From Hippopus hippopus (Eukaryota; Mollusca; Bivalvia; Cardiida; Cardiidae), in NCBI GenBank assembly GCA_946811185.2, contig OX328107.1:9637565-9701564 (forward strand): DNA of 64,000 bases, given 5' to 3'. Below the pieces are notes generated by a model. It did no database searches and was not told where the DNA came from. It worked only from the letters and a program-made list of their open reading frames with translations. The number at the start of each line of letters is the position of its first letter. The first letter of the stretch is position 1. Shown here one piece after another: positions 1 to 12,800 of the stretch. Both the position numbers and the translations under genes were made by a program.

Positions 1-136
1 GCATTTTCTCCTTTTCCCACAATGTTTTTTACGCTGTCAAAGAAACATTGCACCATTTGAGCCACCTTGAAATTGTCGTCTGCAAATGCTTTCAATTTGG
101 ACATGGCTAAAATTTTATCGTCTGGTAAATAGTTAA
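1..136 (+). mobile_element. MITE-A cut by window start
   Basis: Right half of the palindromic core and the right arm, ending TCTGGTAAATAGTTAA. Confidence 0.85.
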
Positions 137-152
137 CAAACAATGAAATTTT

Positions 153-268
153 GAATGTGACCAAATTGAAAACTGGTTACCAGCATTTTCTCCTTCTTCG
201 ACCATGTTTTCAAAAACCTTTTCCTCGAGCGTCGTTAAAAGTCGGGATTGTGTGTTAAATGGTTCAGC
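153..268 (-). mobile_element. MITE-A, internally deleted
   Basis: Lacks the distal arm up to the core; retains the core and GTCGTTAAAAGTCGGGATTG. Confidence 0.75.
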
Positions 269-276
269 TACTTTTA

Positions 277-997
277 TGGCAGGGCAAAATTCTTCATAAT
301 ACTACAAGATTGAAATTAGCCTTTCTGTTTTTTTTTTTCTATGATGAAAATTATTTTGAAAACGTCATTGAAACTCCTATATAAAAAAACCTAACTTTTA
401 ACATGTCTTGTGTTATTCAAAAATTGTAAAATTTGATGGTTTTGCAAATTATTCTGTGAGATCATATACTTAGATTACAAGAACTAGGTTTTTAATAAAT
501 TATGGCAACAAAATAAAGCACATACATATACAAAAGCTTTAGTTAAACAAAATATTAACAAGACTTGGAGGGAAAGGGAGGGGGATAATACGGTTTTTGT
601 TTTGATACACTGCAGAAAAGACAGAAAAAAAATTCCAACCACAGCATTTTGTCAAAATTACACCATTAATCAGTGCAGTGAGTCATGCACACAGAAAATT
701 AATATTGAGAGGGTGTATGTCTCAGATGTAATCCAAACTAATGCAATTTCAGAGCTGCCAAATGTCTTACAAACTATTTGACAGTGTAGATCAAAAATCT
801 TTGTCTACACTCTTTGAAAACCAGTAAAAACTGCTGGGAAAGGTTCTGCAGACATGTATATAAATTAGATAAGAGAACAAAATAAAAGACAGCTCACCAA
901 TGTAACTACATGTATATGCTTACTGTCATTGTTACAACCAGTATATAACTTAGAACAACACCCTGTAAGGTTCATACTATTGGCTTAACAGGTAGAC
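277..997. other. intron sequence, no feature seen
   Basis: AT-rich, non-coding. It contains a weak remnant of the AGATCA...TGATCT palindrome family near 780-815 but nothing else recognisable. Confidence 0.5.
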
Positions 998-999
998 TA

Positions 1000-1392
1000 A
1001 TTACCCTTTTCCCACACAACAAATTTTGAACTCATCAAAATTTAATACATCTGCAGATGACAAACTCAAAATTAGTACAAACATACTTAAGTTCTGTGAT
1101 AGGATAGAAAACATTGTGGGAAAAGGTGAAAATGCTGGTTACCAGAATTCCCACAATTTTTTCAAAGGACCATAATTATAACAACTTTTTGTACTTTTCC
1201 AAATTGGAAGCATGTGCAGACAACAAATTAAAGTTGTCTCAAGTAACTACATGTATATTTGTCCATAAAAGGGCAGAAAACATTGTGGGTAAAGGAGCAC
1301 ATGCAGGTTACTAGCGTTTTCTTCTTTTTTGCTGCTGTTTTCGAAAGCTTTGTTCATCAGGGTTGTTAAAAGAAAGGTTGGTAAACTCTATA
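1000..1392 (-). mobile_element. two abutting MITE-A copies
   Basis: The first (1000-1185) has a collapsed core. The second (1190-1392) starts within the arm. Both read in reverse orientation. Confidence 0.75.
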
Positions 1393-1399
1393 TGGCACA

Positions 1400-1627
1400 A
1401 TCATGAATTTTAACAAGCCTGAAAAAGAAGGCTTTTGAAAACATTGTGGGAAAAGGAGAAAGTACTTGAAATTAGTATTTTCTCCTTTTTGCATGAAGTT
1501 TTCTACCATATTAAAGACAAACATCGCCAGTAGAGTTACATTTCCTTTGTCGTCTGCCATTTCCTTTGTCATCTGCACATGCTTTCAATTTGATGTTGTC
1601 TAAAATTTTGTTGTTTGGTAAAGGGTT
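1400..1627 (+). mobile_element. MITE-A
   Basis: The core is eroded on its right side (CTCCTTTTTGCATGAAG); the end TTTGGTAAAGGGTTAA is intact. Confidence 0.82.
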
Positions 1628-1644
1628 AAATGGTGAAAAACTGT

Positions 1645-1871
1645 TTTAACTCTACCAAACAAAAAAATTTTAGACTGGTCTAAATTGAAAACATTTGCAG
1701 ACGACAAAATTAATGTGACCCAAAAATTGAAATTTGTTCTGGGAGGGTAGAAAACATTGTGGGAAAAGGGAGAAAATGCTGGTTACCAGCATTTTCTCCT
1801 TTTCCCTCGATGTTTTCAAAAGGTTTCTTTTTCAGGGTCGTGAAAACCAGGGATTGTTTGGGAAAGGGTTA
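1645..1871 (-). mobile_element. MITE-A
   Basis: Reverse copy starting TTTAACTCTACCAAAC and ending GGGAAAGGGTTAA, with an intact core. Confidence 0.88.
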
Positions 1872-2126
1872 ACTATATATATTTGCAGATTATGTCAATC
1901 TACAGAATAAATCAACAGTATAGATCAAAGATCAGACTGCACATCTAATTTTTCCTGGAATTGTCAAAGTACCTACATTTCATTTTTGAGGTTTTAATTT
2001 AATCCAGAAATATTTGTACGTTCAGTGCTAGTTGCCATCTTGTTGCCAGAATGTAGTTTTCAGTCATTTTTACCCTATGATTGCTAGACAAATGGACCCA
2101 TAAGAGCTCTTTTTCTGGGTCTATTT

Positions 2127-2430
2127 TAGCCAGGCTGTTTTGAAAAAAAAAACATCGAGGTATTGTCATGGCGCTATCATTGTCTGTGTTGTTGCTTTGA
2201 GAGTTTCTAAAATCTGTGTCAGTTCTGTGGTATTTACTTCAGACTTGGGCTAGTTGTTAACTATCAGTAGTTGAATTCATAACAGAAGGGCAGGTAACCA
2301 TCAAAGTACCTCTGACACAGTAATGCCCCTTATTTATTTTTCCCTTTAAAAGCAACCACAGCCAGGTTGTGGCACCTGAATACAGTATTTCAGTGTAGAC
2401 TTGAAATATTTGTTCAGTTTCATTAAGGCT
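2127..2430 (+). mobile_element. Helentron-like family f copy
   Basis: Begins TAGCCAGGCTGTTTTGAAAA, then a GGTATTGTCATGGC block, the GGCTAGTTGTTAACTATC segment and a CACAGTAATGCCCCTT segment. It shares these blocks, in the same order, with copies near 11840, 15365, 29385 and 40857. Boundaries are approximate. Confidence 0.55.
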
Positions 2431-2440
2431 GTAAGGACCA

Positions 2441-3179
2441 GTTATAATGCAAAGATTAATAATTTGTGTTTTTATTATATTTTTTTGCCATCTTCGCCCT
2501 ATAGAATTTTTTTTTTTACCCATCTTCTGATTCATTTCATCTTGCTCTGTGGAAGTTGTTCGTCTGATTGATGTGTATTGTTGATTTCACAAGTTTGATT
2601 GAAGTGGCTTTGGGATGCATTGACTGGTCTGTTGTCACACTGCTTTGTTGTTCATGCAATCCGTACTGAAATGTTGATATCTTAATTTGGCACTATTTAA
2701 GAGAAAATGATGACTTTTTTTTATGACATGATCAAGCATCATTTCAGTCTTTTTCTTAACTCCTTGTTTCCTCTGAATGAATTAGGCGTGCCATGAAGCC
2801 GAGAAACTGGTCACACTGAAAAATCAAGAAGTTTTGTCACTTTGAAGTAATTTTGAAATTGATTGTCGCAACTCATCCAATTCTGAAAATAACATCATTG
2901 AAGATGTCTGATGGTTATCTAATGCTGAAGAATTTATCTCCTCCTACAGAAATGTTTTTTATCTTACCACAGATTTTTTTAACTCTTCACAACCCTAAAT
3001 AAATCACACTTTTATTAAAGGGAACAAATACAGTTCTGCTCCAAGATATAGAAACAGGTTGATTTGTTTTGTTTTCATAATTGAAGTGTTGGCACACAAC
3101 CTGTCTATGGTAATAAACTATACCACCGTTGCAGATATTGCAAGCATGTTTTCAAGTGTGTTGTGTATTTTGTTTTTAG
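2441..3179. other. intron sequence, no feature seen
   Basis: Non-repetitive as far as I can see. No exon with matching phase and splice sites could be supported. Confidence 0.45.
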
Positions 3180-3860
3180 ACCTAGACCCATTAGCCCCAG
3201 TGATTATAAATGTAGAAGCCCCTGTAGTTAGTCAAGAAGCTGCTGGCAGCTTACAGGTACCCAACAAATATGATCCTGATGTTTCAGATAAGACAGACAA
3301 CATGAATGGAAGTGATAATACCTTGACAAATGAAGATAGAAATGAGAGAATTAATGAATTTTATGGCCTCGGTAAATATAATGAGAAGAATGGACCGCAA
3401 GGAAACAAAAATAGAATCATGTCAGATATGGATGTTCGGGCAAATACTTTGCCGGTGAAGAAACCTTTTGTTGGTGTGACAGGTGAGAAAGATTTCCGGA
3501 TGAGGAGTTTACCTGACCATGCCCAGTCTATGCCGGCAATCTACCATGAACAACAGCCTTTGTCAATTGAGGTTCCAGAAAAACCGATGGTAAACAGTTA
3601 CTTAAACATGGCTCCTCCATCAGATACTTCAGGAAGGGGAGGTGATGGACAGAATCAGCACAAGTCAGCTTTTAGACCTCTGTCCTCTGCCAGTAACTCC
3701 CTTCAAAGGTTATCAGGTCCGGATAACTCTGTACAGCATGGTCATCCAGGTGATTACAATAAGCTTCCAGGTCGCCCTGATCATCATCATCAAACAGATG
3801 TAAAGAGATTGTCAGCTGCAAGTTCGCAAATGTCGCAGCCAAGGTCATCATGGAAACAAG
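3180..3860 (+). CDS. exon 1 of window: disordered Ser/Pro-rich linker
   Basis: The acceptor is tttttag at 3173-3179. Two bases complete a codon begun in an unseen upstream exon, and the donor G|GTATTT leaves phase 1. It encodes residues 1-226 of the partial protein, beginning LDPLAPVIINVEAPVV, with no predicted fold. It has low-complexity stretches and basic-Ser motifs (RMRSLPDHAQSMP, KRLSAASSQ) of the sort phosphorylated in this family's linker, plus a run of three histidines. The apparent ORF extension upstream (from 3059) and downstream (to 3913) is intron read-through. Confidence 0.8.
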
Positions 3861-6800
3861 GTATTTCTTGGTGCACTACCTCCTTGGAGAAATTTGCAGC
3901 AGACGTTTTTTAAAAAATTTATTTGAGAATATTGATACTATAGTAAGCAATATAACTTTACATTGAGCAAGTACAAAAAGGCTTGTTAAAGCATTGCGGG
4001 AAAAGAAATTGCCCGTTAACTCTTTACCAAACAACCCTAGCTTTTTGACAGCCCTATATGGAAGCCTTTTTAAAACATTGTATGAAAAGAAGAAAATGGT
4101 GGTAAACAGCATTTCTTTCCTTTTCCAACAATGTTTAATACCATTTCATAGATGGTATTTGTTTTTCTGCTGATGCTTTCCATATGGACATGACTTCTGT
4201 CTGTACGGTTTTTTGCATGGTAAGAGAATTAACTCTCTACCAAACGACAAAATTAACTGACAAAATTTTACACCAGTTCAAATTGAAAGCATTTGCAAGA
4301 CGACAAATATTGATCAAATAGCAATATTTGTCTGTGATAGGATAGAAAACATTGTGGGAAAAGAAAATGCTGGTAATCATTTTTTTCTAAAGCCTTTTTT
4401 CCCAGTGTCATTAAAAGTCAGGATTGTGTCGGAAAGGGTTAAGGGTAATTTCTCTGTTTGTTGAAATGTTTGTATAAATCGTCTGCTGCATGACAAGAAA
4501 AGGTTTCCCCTGGAGGTTGTATTACTTGTGTGACTGTCTGGTTGTGAATTAGAGGTGATGGGAGAATTACAACACATAATTATCTGGTATTAGATTAGTT
4601 CAGATACCGGCAGTGATTTAAAAAGCATTTATTATATTCCTATCAATGAATTACTGGAATTTCACAGTGAATAACACCACTAGTGATGATAAATATGGTA
4701 TCATTACTAGTGACGATATAGTTTTAGAATGTTTGCCGGAACTACTTTTTTTCCCATAATGCTCATATTGTGTCACTCTTGATAATTATTAGAATAGAAA
4801 AGGGTGAATTAGGAATATAATAAATAGGATAATCAACTGGTTGTGTATTATATTAAAAATCTGTCACTTGAATGGGGTTTGATGGGGTTAAAAAAACTCG
4901 TCCTTCAGGCTCCTTTTTTCAACCACATCACACCCCATTCTAGTGACAGATATTCAATATCACACACAACCAGTTGATTATCCTCTGTATATTAAAAAAT
5001 AAATATTTACACCCTCTTTACCAGACGTCTAAACCATATCGCAAGCAGTTGCAGATGAAAAAAATGACGTGGGTGAAATGATTTATTTGTCCTTGATTTG
5101 GTAGAAAACATTTTGGGAAAAGGAGAAAATGCTGGTTACCAGCATTTTCTCCTTTTCCCGAAATGTTTTCAAAATTCTTCTGTTTCTGAGTCCTTAAAAA
5201 CGGGGGATCGTTTAGTTAAGTGTTAAAATACTTTTCAGGCCATTGGATCTGATAATTTATTTACTTTGTGGGAAAAGTGATTTTTCAGATATGAAATGCA
5301 TTATTTGATCTATATCAGGCTAATTAAGTTAAATGCTTCTTTTACTAATTTTAAATGATAATGGAAAAAAAAAAATACGAAAAATAATGATGCTGTAGAA
5401 TTCAATTTAGATCATGTAGTATCAAGAGCAACTGAAGTGCTTTTGTTGAGAGTGTAGATCAAGATCAGACTGAACGAAATGTTCAAAATGCAGCCAAATG
5501 CAACATCGGCTTTTCTGTTTATATATCAACCCTTTACCAAACAGTTCAGAGCTTTAATTACCCCCGAGGAAGAAGGCCATTGAAAATGTTGTTACAAGAG
5601 TTTTCTCCTTTTCCAACAATGTTTTCTGTTTTTCCAAAAATAAATTTTGATTTTTCAGTCTCATTTAATTTGTCATTTTCAATTGCCTTCAATGAAGACA
5701 AGTCTAGGGTTTTGTCGTTTGGTAAAGAGTTAACCCTTTACCATACGCTGAAAATTCAGACTTCCCCAAATTAATTGCATTTGCTGACAAAAAAATTAAC
5801 ATGACTCAAAAATTGAAATTTGTCTTTTGAAGGGTAGAAAACATTGTGGGAAAAGGAGAAAATGCTGGTGACCAGCATTTTCTCCTTTTCCTACAGTGTT
5901 TTTGGCAGCTTTCTTTCTCAGGGTCGTTAAAACTTGGGACTAAGTGGTAAAGGGTTAAACCGAACCTAGGCAAATAACTCACTTATGTCTTGCATTCAAT
6001 GGACCAATGATACTACTGGTAGTTTCTATATTCTGCTAATATTTAGAGTCAAATGATAAACATGTGTATGGAGACATAATACAGTATAGAATACTATTAT
6101 ACATGTAATGACAAAGTAAGATTAATTTGTTAAATGAGATAACGACAAGATAAAAGTACATTTATATCTAAAAAGATATCTAACTCATTATTGTTTAATC
6201 ATTTTAACGTAATAATTGAAGAGTTAACCCTTTACCACACAATCCCAAGTTGATCCCAAAGAAAAAGACTTTTGAAAACCTTGTGGGAAAAGGAGAAAAT
6301 GCTGGTAACCAGCATTTTCTCCTTTTTCCACTAGGTTTTCTACCCTTTCAAAAGCACATTTCATAATTTGTACTACCTTTAATTTTCCTTCTGCAAGTGC
6401 TTCCAATTTGGACCAGTCCACAATTTTGCCTTTTGGTAAAGAGATAAACAGTCACATGTCATAAAAGGTTGCTGTTGGTGATTATAGAAGACAGTTTTTA
6501 CAGTACTTAAACTTATTCAAGTACCATGAATGCATACAGTGTTTTTTTTTTTGAAATGGTAAATAGCATTATCTATTCATTTAGATATAAAGAGCTTTTA
6601 AAGTTGTTTTTATAATTTTTTTCTTTCATTTTGTTCCATTTACAGACAACTTATCAGGTCCACTTTATCCTGGACAAGGCCAGAGTCAAGGTCAGTACCG
6701 TCCTGAAAGCAAAAATCAAAGGATGGGTCAAAGGTCAGCCCCTGCAGGGATACATACTGTTAAAGAAGACCCAGACATGCCTGATTCACAAGTGATTGTA

Positions 6801-9800
6801 AGTTGAAAACTCAACAGTGTTGTCAAAGAATTAGAAATGTAGGGACATAGAAGCATATTTATTTTTGCATCAATTGAGAAACAAGTTCTTGCAACATAAA
6901 CTAATCTCTCTCAATTGTGCTTCCTGGGAACTATAGCAGTACTCGCGCTGCATGTGTGGGCCAATTAACAGTCCCAAAGTTGACACCTGCCCCCGGGAAT
7001 TGAATTTGAGACCTTTTGGTTAAGAGACCGGCAATCTACCTCACAACAAAGGATACCACTCAAAATTAAGGATATTTTCGTTCCACTTTCACTTTTACCC
7101 TCCCCCACATAGCAAAATTTAGCCTTCTAAATTCAAAGATGTTGCAAACGACAAATTTGAAGGTGGCATGATATGGCAATATATGGAAATAGTCTCTCTG
7201 ATATCATAGAAAGCAATTTGGGAAAAGGAAAAAATGCTCCTTTACCCTTTACCCTTTACCAGATGAGAAAATTTTAGCCTTTTTCAAATTGAAAGCATTT
7301 GCAGACGACAATTTCAGTGTGGCTCAAATGGTGCAATTTTTCTTTGATAGTGTAAAAAAACATTGTGGGAAAAGGAGAAAATGCTGATCGCCAGCATTTT
7401 CTCCTTTTCCCACAATGTTTTCAGATGGCTTCTTTCCCAGGATAGGTAAAAGTCGGCATTGTGCAGTATAGGGTTAATGTTTTTAAAGTCTGTCTTATTT
7501 GGGTTTGTTAAATGTGGTAAAGTGGGCAAATCCTTTGTTGTATTGTGATTGTTCATTACAGTTATCTGAAAGAGTCATAGGTTTTAGTTATAAACTTAAC
7601 ACTATAGCAGACAAGAAGATTTTAGTCTTGTCCAAATCAAACACATTTTATAGATGACAAATTGGATATGGCTCAAATGATGGAGGTGTCTTCAAAATTG
7701 TAGAGAACATTGTGGGGATAGGAGAAATAAAATGTTTTTTTTTCCCAAAGAAGATTTCTTCTTCAGTCTTGTTAAATACATGATAATTATTATTTATTGG
7801 GGTGTAAGACCAAATTATAACTTCATTTGGTTCTACCTACACCCACTTGGTTTTAAAATCTCTAGTTTTATTCAGAATCTCTTAAACTATGTCATACAGT
7901 CTCTCAGACTGCATATTATGATTTTGCACAGTCTAATCTTGATATGCAGTGTCTGCTAAAGAACTGTAAGTGGACCTTAGTTTGCAAGCAGTTGATTTAA
8001 CATTCCATTGCTAATTTTCTTTTTCAGGCCACAGACTTGCCAAAGCGTAATTTCTTACTAAACGGTCCTAGATTAAGGATGAGCATATCTGCAACAGATT
8101 TACTGGGAAAAACCGTAAGTATTATGTATGCCCTTTCTTTTAATTACCGCTATTCTTGACAGTGAGCATCCATAGTGCTTTTAGCAAGTTTTACTGGCTT
8201 TATTGCTTCAACCAAACCATTTGGTTTAGCCAATCAGAAATTGTGTTACATTCTAAATCTAGCAATTCTTGAGAATTAACTAAAGACATTATTAAAGAAA
8301 TAATTATTGGTGAATATGGGCCCAGAATTCTGCAACTGATAGTTTTCAGCCCCTAGTTTAGCTCGCTTGTGCATAACTGTTACCCACTGTATGTGCTGTG
8401 GTGTCCTCAATCTGAGATTCCTCAAGCTCAGATTTCTCAAGCACATACTCCTCAAGCTCAGATTTCTCAAGCTCATATTCCTAAAGCTAAAATTTCACAA
8501 GCTCATATTCCTCAAGCCCAGATTTGTCAAGCTTATATTCCTTATGCTGAGATTCCTCAAGCTCAGATTTTAACTCTTTTCAAATGGACAAAATTTTGGA
8601 CTCTTCCAAAGAATTTGCAGAAGACATATTAAGTAGCTCAAGTGGTGGAAATTGTCTTTTAAAAGGGTAGAAAACATTGAGGGAAAAGGAGAAAATGCTG
8701 GTTACCAGCATTTTCACCTTTTCCCACAATGTTTTCAAAAGGCCATCTTTCTCCGGCTTTTTTGGTAAAGGGATAATTATATTATCATTTCAGCATGATG
8801 AGCTGGTGCTACTACTGATTCAGCTACGTCGAGATAAGGCAGACTTAAATACGCAAAGAGATGGGCTAAGGAAAGCGATTGAACAAGGCCGAACAAATGA
8901 GTTCTACTATAGAAAATTGTAAGTTTGGCTTGGAATTTTGAAATTCTTATCCAATTATTTCCTCCATTGAGTAATGTATATCTTAATTGAAAATGTTATG
9001 AAAATTTTACTTTGGAAAAAGTTTGGAAAATTCAAGAAAAGGAGATGCTGGCTGACTGAAATGTTTTCAAGGTTTTAATTATTTTACAGAAACATGTTTG
9101 AAGGCCATTTTTACCTGCTTATGTCACTCTGTTTCATATTTTTCAAACCTTTTGGGGCCCATTGAACAAAATGGAAATTTTGAGGGTAGTAAAAAACAAC
9201 CCAAATTTTAATAGAGAAATTTTAAGCCTTATTTTCCTCAACAAGCCAACTATAGCTTGTACATTTATAGCTAAAGTAACTTATGTCTTGTATACTTTGT
9301 CACAGACAAAATGAAGGTAGACAAATTGACTCAGAAAGAGAACAACAGCACCGCAAATATATAGATATGAAGGGACGGTTGGAAGATATTGAAAAAAGGG
9401 TAAGGAATTTGACATTGTTGTACAAAGTCCTGTAGGTACCATGATTCACACATTTCTTCTTTCATTATAACAAAGTACAAATTTGATTAAATGAAATATT
9501 AATTTGTTATAATGAAAGCTTAATTTAACTCTCATTTTACCTCATGACAAAAATAGAGACTTGTCAAAATTCACAGCATTTGCAGACAACAAAAAAGATG
9601 TGACTGAAAAATCAAACTTTGTTTTGGGAAGGGTAGGAAACATTGTAGAAAAAGGAGAAAATGCTGCTTACCAGCATTTTCTCCTTTTCCCCACTATGTT
9701 TTCAAAAGTCCCCTTCTTCGGGGTCATTGAAACTGGGTATTGTTTGTTCAAGGGTTACAATGTTAGAATTTTTTTTATTTTACAACCAAGTAACATGATG

Positions 9801-12800
9801 TCAATTTTCTGAAAAATGTGTCCCACCTTTGGCTAGCTTACATATACTTACTTTAATTAATTGACAAGATAATGAGTCAAGACTGATTTTTCTGCCTATT
9901 TGAAGGGTATCAGTAACATCTCTCAAAATTTCTGTATTTCAATGCAATATTGCAATAAAAGACAGAATCATGATGTAGAATGGTCCTTTGACAAACAGAA
10001 AATTTACCAATGACAAAAAGTTGGGATCAAGGTCAGTCTGCACACAGGCTGACATGGATGGATACCTTTTTGCAAATGTATCAAGTCGCCTTTTCAAAGA
10101 CCATTACACAATTCTTTTGTAGTTGGAGGTATACAAACCATTGGTGAATTTGGTGTGTAACATGGTCACCATGGGAAGTTTGTATGGAGGAGATAATCTC
10201 ATGTTAGCTACAGAATATAGGAAGGTAGGTCCTTTGATATTTGTATAGGTGACCTTGATGCTTATGCTTCTCTAGACATAATGTAGCAGTAATGTTTGCT
10301 ATATTTTGCCGGGCAAAATGTGTTAATGTGATAAGATATTAGTTAACTCTTTACCACATGACAAGTTTAGACTAATCCAAATTAAAAACACTTGCAGACT
10401 CCAAAAAAAATTGTTTGTTTAACTCTTTACCACACGAGAAAAATTTAGACTTGGCCAAATTGAAAGCATTTGCCATCGTCAATTTAAATTTGGCTCAAAT
10501 GATGGAATTTGTCTTTGATAGGGTAGAAAACATTGTGGGAAAAGGAGAAAATAGTGGTTACCCGCATTTTCTCCTTTTCCCACAATGTTTTCAAAAGGCT
10601 TCTTCTTCAGGGTCGTTAAAACTCGTGATTGTGTGGTAAAGAGTTAAAGGTAGAAGACATTGTTGGAACTCCTTTTCCCACATTGTTTTAAAAAGCTTTC
10701 TATCTCAGGGTCATTAAAACTTAGCATTGTGTGGTAAATAGTTAAATTTTTCCCATGTTATTTTGTTCCATTTTATTTTGTTACAGGTACTTTGTAGTAC
10801 CAATATATTACATAGAGGATCTTACATGAATGTTCATGTATTATCATTTTTATCAAACGAGTTGACTTACATTGTATGACGTGAACCTTGGCGAGTGTCA
10901 GATACCAGTACATTTTAGTCAACGAGTTTGATAAAATGATAATACATAAACACGAATGTAAGATTCTATTTATCACATAAAATGAATGACAGACAAAAAA
11001 TATCCTGCATTATCCCTTTTGCCTCAACACTGTTCACGGTTCCATGTTTACAGTTGTAGTTCGGTTTCAATGTGTACATAGACAATTAGATAGCTTTTTG
11101 ACATTTACACTGTAAGTAGAATGAAACAGTTTCTAGAGGGGGTAAGTCAATCAATTTCAGCAATTTTGTGGATTTTATTAAACTTCTGCAGCACTTCATA
11201 GTTTTTATAATATGCCAGTCGAAGACGGGACGTATTATGGGATCACCCGTGGCGAGCGGGCGGGCGGGCGGGTGGGTGGGCGGCGTCCCCATTCTTTGTC
11301 CGGAGCATATCTCCAAAACTATGCTAGCTACGGTTATGAAATTTCATGGGTGGATAGATCTCATCAAGGCAGAGTGCAGTGCACAGGAATCATAACTCTC
11401 GCTTGCTTAATTTTTGAGTTATTGCCCTTTGTTGTTTTTCATACTTGAATTTTGTCCGGAGCATATCTCCAAAACTATACTAGCTACGGTTATGAAACTT
11501 CATGGGTGGATAGATCTCATCAAGGGGGAGTGCAGTGCACAGGAATCATAACTCTTGCTTCCTTAATTTTTGAGTTATTGCCCTTTGCGGTTGGACGGGC
11601 GTATCTTGCGACAATTTGCCGCTCTTGTTCAACATAAAAAATCAAAAACTGTCCACACTTATATATGTCTTAGCAACAATGATGTCATTTTTCCGCGAAA
11701 CAGCATAGTTGTACAAATTCCTTGTTTGTACAAATTCCTAGTGTATTATCAAAAAAAAAGTAATGTGTTTTAATACACTGTCGGACCAGGTTTTATGTGA
11801 TAAGATAATTTATTTAAATTCTTTGCTCAGCTTTTCATTAGGAAAAGGTTAAGTTATTGTTATTGCCGTGTCATTGTGTGCCTCATCATTGCTGTCATGC
11901 AAAAACTTTGACCTTTTCTCATATGTCTGTTATCCCTAAAGATACTAATTTGTTAACTATCAAAAAAGCAAACCATAAAACAAGGGCAGATAATGTAATA
12001 ATGGCCCTTTTTCTCACTGATAAGCACCCGTAGCCAGTCGTTTGCACCCTCATGCAGTGATGTTGTTTAAACTTAGAGTAATAACTTGCAAACACTTCTC
12101 AGGGTCTTGCAGCAATCTAAAAAATTGGTTTGTGTTAACTCTGGATGCTCCATTTTTGACTTTTACATGCAGCACCTGCTATCTCCTGACCAATATTCTC
12201 CTCCCAAAAAGATGCTGGAATTTTCTCGCAGACATCAGGAAGATCAAGTTATTCAGGAAATTGAAGAAGATGTCAAACAGCTGACTAAAGAGCAAGCTGA
12301 TCTTGAGGTACAGTATTGTAATTTTGTACACTTCTACTAGGGATTATTAAACATTTCTCATTGAATTATAGCCTAATGATCTGACTGAAAAATTAAAGTT
12401 TCATATGGGAAATTATCAGGCTGTAATTCTTTTCATTTGAGAATGGTTTCTTTTTCCAAATGGTTTTTTTTTTTGTACATGAAGGCAATTTCTTTTTGAT
12501 TTGAGATAATAAAGGTATCACTTATTACTTGCACTGTAATGAAAGTCAGTTCAATTTCAAATCACTGTCTTATTAACCCTTTACCACACAATCCCGACTT
12601 GTAACGACCTTGGGAAAGAAACTTTGAAAACATTGTGGGAAAAGTAGAAAATGCTGGTAACCAGCATTTTCTCCTTTTCCCTCAATGTTTTTTACCCTAT
12701 CAAGGACAAATTTCATAATTTGAGCTACCTTAATTTGTCGTCTGCAAATGCTTTGAATTTGGACATGTCCGAAAGTTTATTGTGTGGTAAAGAGTTAAGC

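Noticed and set aside
2781..2830. Possible extra exon around GCGTGCCATGAAGCCGAG
   Set aside because: There is a weak acceptor but no donor in phase and an early stop; no family motif.
3059..3179. N-terminal extension MICFVFII... of exon 1 as a signal or membrane segment
   Set aside because: It lies upstream of a clear acceptor (tttttag at 3173-3179) and is hydrophobic only because polypyrimidine intron DNA translates that way.
10415..10639. A recurring 60-75-aa peptide (VENIVGKGENAGYQHFLLFPQ-like) open in dozens of places on both strands
   Set aside because: It is the translation of MITE-A itself; the frame is open because of base composition and the palindrome. It recurs on both strands with different arms and has no start or domain in common.
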